Of a DNA stretch of 55,182 nucleotides, positions 50,773-55,182 are shown in pieces. Both the position numbers and the translations under genes were made by a program. Origin of the DNA: Nanobdellota archaeon (lineage in GTDB: Archaea; Nanobdellota; Nanobdellia; Woesearchaeales; JAHIVG01); NCBI GenBank assembly GCA_018816705.1, contig JAHIVG010000032.1:1-55182 (forward strand). The letters are read 5' to 3'. The number at the start of each line of letters is the position of its first letter. Positions within the stretch are counted from its first letter, which is position 1. The notes beneath the pieces were generated by a model, which did not search any database, was not told where the DNA came from, and was given only the letters and a program-made list of their open reading frames with translations.

Positions 50773-50948
50773 CAACCTTTTATTTTATTCTTCATTTTTT
50801 CTCCTTATGGACTTCTTGAAGAGGGAGCTCGACGTGGTCTACAGGAAAGACCATTCGGGGGTCATATGTCTCTTACACTAAATCCTGGTCGACGAGGCAA
50901 ATAAGAAATTGGAAAGAAATAAAAAAAAGATTGACTCAATGGTCAACC
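50773..50948. other. Spacer with a possible gene remnant
   Basis: A 24-codon frame from ATG 50807 to 50881 (MDFLKRELDVVYRKDHSGVI...) has neighbour-like codon use but no ribosome site and stops early. It could be the 5' stub of a decayed gene. T-rich stretches after 50772 are a likely terminator. Confidence 0.3.
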
Positions 50949-51044
50949 TTATCTCTTTTTCTTCTTTTTAGTCTTCTTCTTCTTTGTCTTCTTTTTAGCT
51001 ATCTTCTTTCGTACGACTTTCTTCTTTGTTTTTCGTGCAGCCAT
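50949..51044 (-). CDS. 31-residue Lys-rich peptide
   Basis: Starts MAARKTKKKVVRKKIAKKKT and ends with further Lys/Thr and KKKKKR: 22 of 31 residues are Lys or Arg. A good ribosome site (GAGGTGA) lies 6 bases before the ATG, and a TATA box (TTTAAATATAAG on this strand) is upstream. Resembles a free histone tail; may neutralise nucleic acids. The strong initiation signals support a real gene. Confidence 0.7.
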   Translation of the reverse strand: MAARKTKKKVVRKKIAKKKTKKKKTKKKKKR

Positions 51045-51279
51045 TGGAATCACCTCTTTCCGTTCCGCGTAAAGCAAACACGCTAGTCTTATACTCACAA
51101 CTTATATTTAAATAGTTTTTGGTTTTTGTGAAGTGAAAAATTTATTTACAAAGATTTGTCGACGGTAACAAAATATTTTTTGAAGGCCATAATGATAATA
51201 TTTTTCATGCGCATGATTTTTAAGAAAAAAATTCTCTGACGGTAAAGAATATTTTCAGAAAAAATATTTTATCGCGTAT

Positions 51280-51492
51280 TCATACGAATCCGACATCAGG
51301 CAGCCGTCTCTTGACCGCGATGGGTATCACGCCTTCCTTGAACTCAATCTTAGCGATCTCGATAGGATTGAACTTCAGCTGCTCGAGCTGTTTCTTCGTG
51401 ATCTTCACGAGGAACGGGGCTCCCATGGATATCTGCAGCGCCCTGGCGCCGATGATGCGCGCCTTCTCATACTTCGTATAAACCTCTTCCAT
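51280..51492 (-). CDS. rpoK: DNA-directed RNA polymerase subunit K
   Basis: 70 residues from [12 protein letters not shown]. The Rpb6/omega core is plain: [25 protein letters not shown], then [24 protein letters not shown]. It helps assemble and stabilise the polymerase. A TATA box (ATTTATATACAAG on this strand) about 27 bases upstream of the ATG indicates leaderless mRNA; an open frame further upstream to 51588 is not part of the gene. Divergent from the SWIM-finger gene. Confidence 0.95.
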   Translation of the reverse strand: MEEVYTKYEKARIIGARALQISMGAPFLVKITKKQLEQLKFNPIEIAKIEFKEGVIPIAVKRRLPDVGFV

Positions 51493-51577
51493 AGGGGCAA
51501 TGGCGGTGAGTGCTTGTATATAAATGTTTCTTTGGATAAAGGCAAGATTATTATACTGTGTCGGATAATCCAGTGAC

Positions 51578-51916
51578 ATGAAAGTCATCCAGGTCAGGGC
51601 GACTTACAAGGTCGAGTCTGAGTCGAGAGCCGGCAAGTATTACTCGGTCACATTAGAGCACCTGCACTGCGACTGCCCGCACTTCATGGTCCGGTTGAAG
51701 AAGACCGGCGGGGAATGCAAGCACATCAAGGCAGCAAGGGAATTCATAGCGGCCAAACGCAGTCCGAAGAACAACAAGATATTGGATTTCATAAGGGAAC
51801 AAGGAGAAGTGGATGTCATCACCCTCATCGACCGCTTCGATGAAGCGACGGTGAACGAGCTGATACGCAAGGGAGACATCATGGAGCGGAACGGAAAGAT
51901 ATCGTCGATGGATTGA
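51578..51916 (+). CDS. SWIM zinc-finger protein
   Basis: 112 residues. The N-terminal SWIM finger reads [20 protein letters not shown] (CxCx(n)CxH), preceded by YSVTLEHLH strands. The C-terminal half is a small helical domain ([38 protein letters not shown]) like a winged helix. SWIM fingers bind DNA or proteins, often with recombination or helicase partners; the role here is unknown. It shares a divergent promoter region with rpoK. Confidence 0.85.
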   Translation: MKVIQVRATYKVESESRAGKYYSVTLEHLHCDCPHFMVRLKKTGGECKHIKAAREFIAAKRSPKNNKILDFIREQGEVDVITLIDRFDEATVNELIRKGDIMERNGKISSMD

Positions 51917-51958
51917 GTAAAATTCTTAAGCACCGCATGCCGATCAATAATATTCTAT

Positions 51959-52138
51959 TGCCCCAACTCGCTATCCACCTACATTATATTACCACATTAT
52001 ATGTGTACATGTCCCCACTCGCTACCATCCCAATGCACCCACACGCCCCCATGCAGGTTGCCTTGAAAGACAGCAGTACATTAGGCATCGATGTGCCCCA
52101 CCCTCCACCCTCCTAATGCTCATCCACATTAATGTTGC
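51959..52138. repeat. Second copy of the tandem C-rich element
   Basis: Units begin CCCCAACTCGCTATCC (51961) and ACATGTCCCCACTCGCTACC (52007), with ACATTATATGTGT between, a C-rich tail and ATTAATGTTGC at the end. This repeats the layout at 33013-33175; the ACATGTCCCC...CCCAATGC block is almost identical in both. Confidence 0.65.
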
Positions 52139-52184
52139 ACGTGCGTCAACGCGACAGCGAAGGCACATAAGTAGCCCTTCAACA

Positions 52185-52304
52185 GGCTCTGTCCTAAATC
52201 AGGTTCATTTTGGCCCTCTCCCTGTCTACTGGTCCTTCTCTCAGTCTTAACACCTGATGGGTCGGCCCAAAATGAATCTTCCCTTATAGATTTAGGACAG
52301 AGCC
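52185..52304. mobile_element. 120-bp MITE-like element with 16-bp terminal inverted repeats
   Basis: GGCTCTGTCCTAAATC (52185-52200) and its exact complement GATTTAGGACAGAGCC (52289-52304) bound the element. Inside, TTCATTTTGG-CC (52204) and GGCCCAAAATGAA (52264) form a second inverted pair. CCTTCAAC occurs on both sides (52176-52183 and 52305-52312), a likely 8-bp target duplication. No transposase inside. It sits directly before the TATA box of alaS. Confidence 0.85.
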
Positions 52305-52315
52305 CCTTCAACCAA

Positions 52316-52326
52316 AAGATTTATAT
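52316..52326 (+). promoter_or_regulatory. TATA box of alaS, abutting the MITE-like element
   Basis: AGATTTATATC lies about 27 bases before the ATG at 52350, giving a leaderless mRNA. The element's right end is only about 10 bases upstream, so the BRE region now partly derives from the target duplication. Confidence 0.6.
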
Positions 52327-52349
52327 CATCATCCTAACGACCCAATGGC

Positions 52350-54863
52350 ATGGACGACAAGCAGCTCAAGGCGGAGTTCAGGGAGAAGGCATCCAAGAAG
52401 CCGGAGCTGTACTACGCTGTCGGCGTCCTGAAAGAACAGGGCTATGAACGTAAGGTTTGCCCAAGCTGCAAGAGATTCTATTGGAGCATCGGCAAGGACA
52501 CATGCGGGGACCCCGCATGCTCAGGAGGATACAGGTTCCTCGACGGGACGCCGGCGAAGAAAGAGATGGACTATATCAAGGTCTGGAAGGAATTCGCCAA
52601 GCACTTCAGGAAGAGGGGATACAAGCCCATAAAGCGCTATCCCGTGGTGGCCAGATGGAGGGATGACACAGACTTCGTCCAGGCATCCATCTACGATTTC
52701 CAGCCCTACGTGGTCAAGGGCGAGATAGAGCCGCCCGCAAACCCGCTCGTCGTGCCGCAGTTCTGCCTGCGCTTCAACGACATAGACAACGTCGGCATGA
52801 CCGGCGCGCATTTTACCGGCTTCGTCATGATCGGGCAGCACGCATTCATGCCGCCCGACAAGTATGACCAGCCAAAATACTTCAGGGACATCCACTCATG
52901 GCTGTCCAAAGGGTTGGGGCTGCCGAACGAGGAGATAACCTACCACGAGGACGCATGGGCCGGCGGCGGCAACTTCGGGCCGTGCATGGAATTCTTCAGC
53001 CGCGGCCTAGAGCTCGGAAACCAGGTCTACATGTGGTACGAGAAGACAGCGACGGGATATGAGGACCTGAAGATAAAGGTCCTGGACATGGGCATGGGCC
53101 ATGAGCGCAACGCATGGTTCACGCAGGCAAAACCGACCGCTTATGAATCCACCTTCCCGACGGTGTGCAAGTACATGTTCAACAAGACAGGCATAAGGCC
53201 TGACAGCGAGATGATCAAGAAGTTCATGCCATACTCCGCATATCTCAACGTGGACGAGGTGCCGGACGTCAACAAGGCCTGGCAGGACGTAGCTGAGAAG
53301 ATCGGCGTAGGGGTAAAGGATCTCAGGGAGCAGATCAAGCCGCTCGCAGCATTGTTCAGCATAGGGGAGCACATGAGGTCGCTGCTGGTGGCCTTCTCCG
53401 ACGGGGCGTTGCCGAGCAACACGGGCGGGGGATATAACCTCAGGGTGCTGTACAGGAGATCATACAGCCTGCTGAAGGAGCACGGCTGGGACCTGAGCTT
53501 CATCAAGCTCTGTGAGCTCCACGCAAAATACCTTGACCCCATTTTCCCTGAGCTGGACGACCAATTGGACGAGGTCAGCGAAATCCTCGACGTGGAAGAG
53601 AAGAAGTATATCGAGATGAGGAGGCGCAGCAGGGGGCTGATCAGCAAGATGCTGCAGGGCCCGATCACCACCGAGACGCTCATAAAGGCGTATGACAGCC
53701 AAGGCATCAACCCCCAGCTCGTGGCCGAAGTGGCCAAGGAGGAGAAGAAACACATAAAGATACCGGATGACTTCTATGCAAAGGTAGCGAGCCTGCACGA
53801 CAAGGTATCTGAGACAGCCACCAAGCGCGCTGCCCCTCCAGAGATAAGAGGCCTCGCAAAGATGGACCTGGCGCCTACCCAAGGGATGTATTTCAACGAT
53901 TACAGGCATGTAACGGGCAAGGCAAAGGTGATACTGACTGCAGCGCAGTATGTCATCCTAGACAAGACCCTGTTCTACCCTACATCCGGCGGTCAGCTGC
54001 ACGACATCGGCACTATGAACAGCATCAACGTCATCGACGTCTTCAAGCACAACAACCTTATCATCCACAAGCTCGAGAAGACACCAGGATTGATGCCAGG
54101 CAGCACGGTCTCTATCATTGTGGACATGGAGAGGAGGAGGCAGCTGGCGCAGCACCACACAGCCACGCACATAATCGGGGCCGCAGCCAGGAATGTTTTG
54201 GGAAGGCATGTCAACCAGGCAGGCGCATCTAAGACCATGGAGAAGGCCACCCTCGACATAACGCATTACGAGGGCCTGAGCAATGACGAGATCAAAGAGA
54301 TAGAAGAGAGATCAAATAAGATCGTCAAGAAGAACCATCCTGTACAGCTGTCGTTCATGCCGCGGGCGAAGGCAGAGCTGCAGTACGGCATGGGCATATA
54401 CCAGGGCGGAGCCGTGCCGGGGAAGCTGTTGAGGATAGTGAACATCAAGGGTGTGGACGTGCAGGCATGCGCGGGCACGCACGTGAACTCGACCGGAGAG
54501 GTCGGCAGCGTGAAGATACTCAGGAGCTCGAAAGTGCAGGACGGCATCATAAGGCTGGAGTTCTCAGCAGGGGCTGCGAAGCAGGAGAAAGAGGTGGAGG
54601 AGACAGCGCTGCTCGCTGACACAGCGTCGCTGCTGGGATGCGAGCCGGACCAGGTGCCTGCGCGGGCAGAGGAGCTTTTCAAGAAGTGGAAGGTCAAGGT
54701 GAAGAAGGGCAGGGAGGTCGAGCCAGGGCTCTCATCGACGGAAAGGGCAGAGGGCGACACCAAGAAGCTGTTGGAGAAGACCGCAGACATATTGAAGACC
54801 CAGGCAGAGCACGTGCCGAAGACGGTGAAAAGATTTCTTACAGACCTAAAAGATAAACTTTAA
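52350..54863 (+). CDS. alaS: Alanyl-tRNA synthetase, archaeal type
   Basis: 837 residues, somewhat short for archaeal AlaRS. An N-terminal zinc ribbon (CPSCKRFYWS, DTCGDPAC) is archaeal. The class II core follows with VPQFCLRFNDIDNVG (motif 2 region), FFSRGLELGNQVYMWY and GMGHERNAWF. The editing domain has AQHHTATHIIGAAARNVLG (HxxxH) and the ACAGTHVNSTGEVG site. The C-terminal C-Ala domain is reduced. It charges tRNA-Ala and clears mischarged Ser/Gly. Start chosen by promoter distance. Confidence 0.95.
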   Translation: MDDKQLKAEFREKASKKPELYYAVGVLKEQGYERKVCPSCKRFYWSIGKDTCGDPACSGGYRFLDGTPAKKEMDYIKVWKEFAKHFRKRGYKPIKRYPVVARWRDDTDFVQASIYDFQPYVVKGEIEPPANPLVVPQFCLRFNDIDNVGMTGAHFTGFVMIGQHAFMPPDKYDQPKYFRDIHSWLSKGLGLPNEEITYHEDAWAGGGNFGPCMEFFSRGLELGNQVYMWYEKTATGYEDLKIKVLDMGMGHERNAWFTQAKPTAYESTFPTVCKYMFNKTGIRPDSEMIKKFMPYSAYLNVDEVPDVNKAWQDVAEKIGVGVKDLREQIKPLAALFSIGEHMRSLLVAFSDGALPSNTGGGYNLRVLYRRSYSLLKEHGWDLSFIKLCELHAKYLDPIFPELDDQLDEVSEILDVEEKKYIEMRRRSRGLISKMLQGPITTETLIKAYDSQGINPQLVAEVAKEEKKHIKIPDDFYAKVASLHDKVSETATKRAAPPEIRGLAKMDLAPTQGMYFNDYRHVTGKAKVILTAAQYVILDKTLFYPTSGGQLHDIGTMNSINVIDVFKHNNLIIHKLEKTPGLMPGSTVSIIVDMERRRQLAQHHTATHIIGAAARNVLGRHVNQAGASKTMEKATLDITHYEGLSNDEIKEIEERSNKIVKKNHPVQLSFMPRAKAELQYGMGIYQGGAVPGKLLRIVNIKGVDVQACAGTHVNSTGEVGSVKILRSSKVQDGIIRLEFSAGAAKQEKEVEETALLADTASLLGCEPDQVPARAEELFKKWKVKVKKGREVEPGLSSTERAEGDTKKLLEKTADILKTQAEHVPKTVKRFLTDLKDKL

Positions 54864-54888
54864 ATATCAATCCCCATAAGTGAAGTGT

Positions 54889-55011
54889 GTGAAAAGGGAG
54901 GACATCATTCTGCCACCTGAATTAAAAGAAATCGAGACCATCTTCTCAGAAATATCAAAGCTATTTCGCAAGAGGATGAAACTGTCGTATGATAGGTATA
55001 GAGGGCTTTGA
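54889..55011 (+). CDS. 40-residue basic protein, GTG start
   Basis: Starts (GTG)KREDIILPPELKEIETIFSE and ends RKRMKLSYDRYRGL. A TATA box (CTTTAAATATC, 54858-54868) about 28 bases upstream fits a leaderless mRNA beginning at the GTG. Helical and charged, no motif. Supported by promoter position and composition. Confidence 0.5.
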   Translation: MKREDIILPPELKEIETIFSEISKLFRKRMKLSYDRYRGL

Positions 55012-55118
55012 TTATCCTGTGTGCTTGGCCTGATTTCTTGTTTGTTTTCAGAAAATGATTGATTATCTTTTCTGTTAGGTGCGCTTTGTCCTTACTTTCC
55101 TTGTTTTTTCCGGTTCTT

Positions 55119-55182
55119 TCACGTAGCTATCGCTAGCTCTTTACGCTTTAGGGTGACGAGCTGGTACAGGTTAAAGGCGAAG
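55119..55182 (-). CDS. C-terminal fragment of a gene entering from the right edge
   Basis: Twenty residues (FAFNLYQLVTLKRKELAIAT) then a stop, open to the window edge. The FNLYxLVTLKR phrase recalls C-termini of IS4/IS5-type transposases, but this is too short to assign. The 107 bases before it (55012-55118) hold nothing recognised. Confidence 0.3.
   Translation of the reverse strand, partial: FAFNLYQLVTLKRKELAIAT

Noticed and set aside
51045-51279. Possible gene or RNA between the Lys-rich peptide and rpoK
   Set aside because: Only AT-rich sequence with two loose GACGGTAA...AATATTTT repeats and promoter elements is seen; no frame or stable structure.

Overview
This window comes from an archaeon. 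It carries archaeal TFB, an RNA polymerase K subunit, a 20S proteasome alpha subunit, SBDS, Pop5, the Rrp4/Rrp41/Rrp42 exosome, SMC, Bud32, archaeal AlaRS with an N-terminal zinc ribbon, and a tungsten-type glyceraldehyde-3-phosphate:ferredoxin oxidoreductase. Most coding DNA looks moderately GC-rich, while spacers are AT-rich with TATA boxes of the TTTATATA/TTTAAATA kind. Many TATA boxes sit about 25-30 bases before the start codon, which suggests leaderless mRNAs. Others have GGTGA/GGAGG ribosome sites. The large Ig-like or beta-helix surface proteins with a C-terminal membrane anchor, a WxCxxW Cys-rich module and a Lys-rich tail protein recall the DPANN/Woesearchaeota-like literature. That placement is inference; no rRNA is present to test it.

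Layout. 1-3.8 kb: two surface proteins. 3.9-9.2 kb: a convergent RHH/PIN pair, an intron-rich tRNA-Ser, membrane proteins, an amidohydrolase and a DUF4349-like protein. 9.3-15.7 kb: TFB, a phosphoesterase, then the Pop5-PsmA-SBDS-Rrp4-Rrp41-Rrp42 operon for RNA and protein turnover. 15.8-17.4 kb: a HEPN/MNT toxin-antitoxin pair with palindromic operators. 17.5-24.3 kb: a 1318-residue surface protein, a sugar-nucleotide epimerase, an intron-rich tRNA-Glu and a TPR protein. 24.3-31.9 kb: SMC, a divergent coiled-coil protein, a Lys/Pro-rich basic protein and Bud32. 32.0-36.2 kb: argF, argG, an unknown gene and argH, the ornithine-to-arginine pathway. 36.2-36.7 kb: a non-coding block packed with hairpins. 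36.7-41.3 kb: PEP synthase and GAPOR. 41.3-46.3 kb: an island of unknown genes, including a seven-gene minus-strand operon with a paralogous small-protein family and an M50 intramembrane protease. 46.4-50.8 kb: two surface proteins sharing a C-terminal module. 50.9-55.2 kb: a Lys-rich peptide, RpoK, a SWIM-finger protein, repeats, a MITE-like element and AlaRS.

The strongest unexpected result is the pair of tRNA genes. tRNA-Ser(TGA) reads as five exons separated by four introns, one exon being only 6 bases. tRNA-Glu(CTC) reads as four exons with three introns, the last 145 bases long. In both, removing the introns at positions predicted by 3-nt-bulge/4-bp-helix geometry gives a canonical tRNA. 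The best candidate for an undescribed protein system is the 41.3-46.3 kb island.
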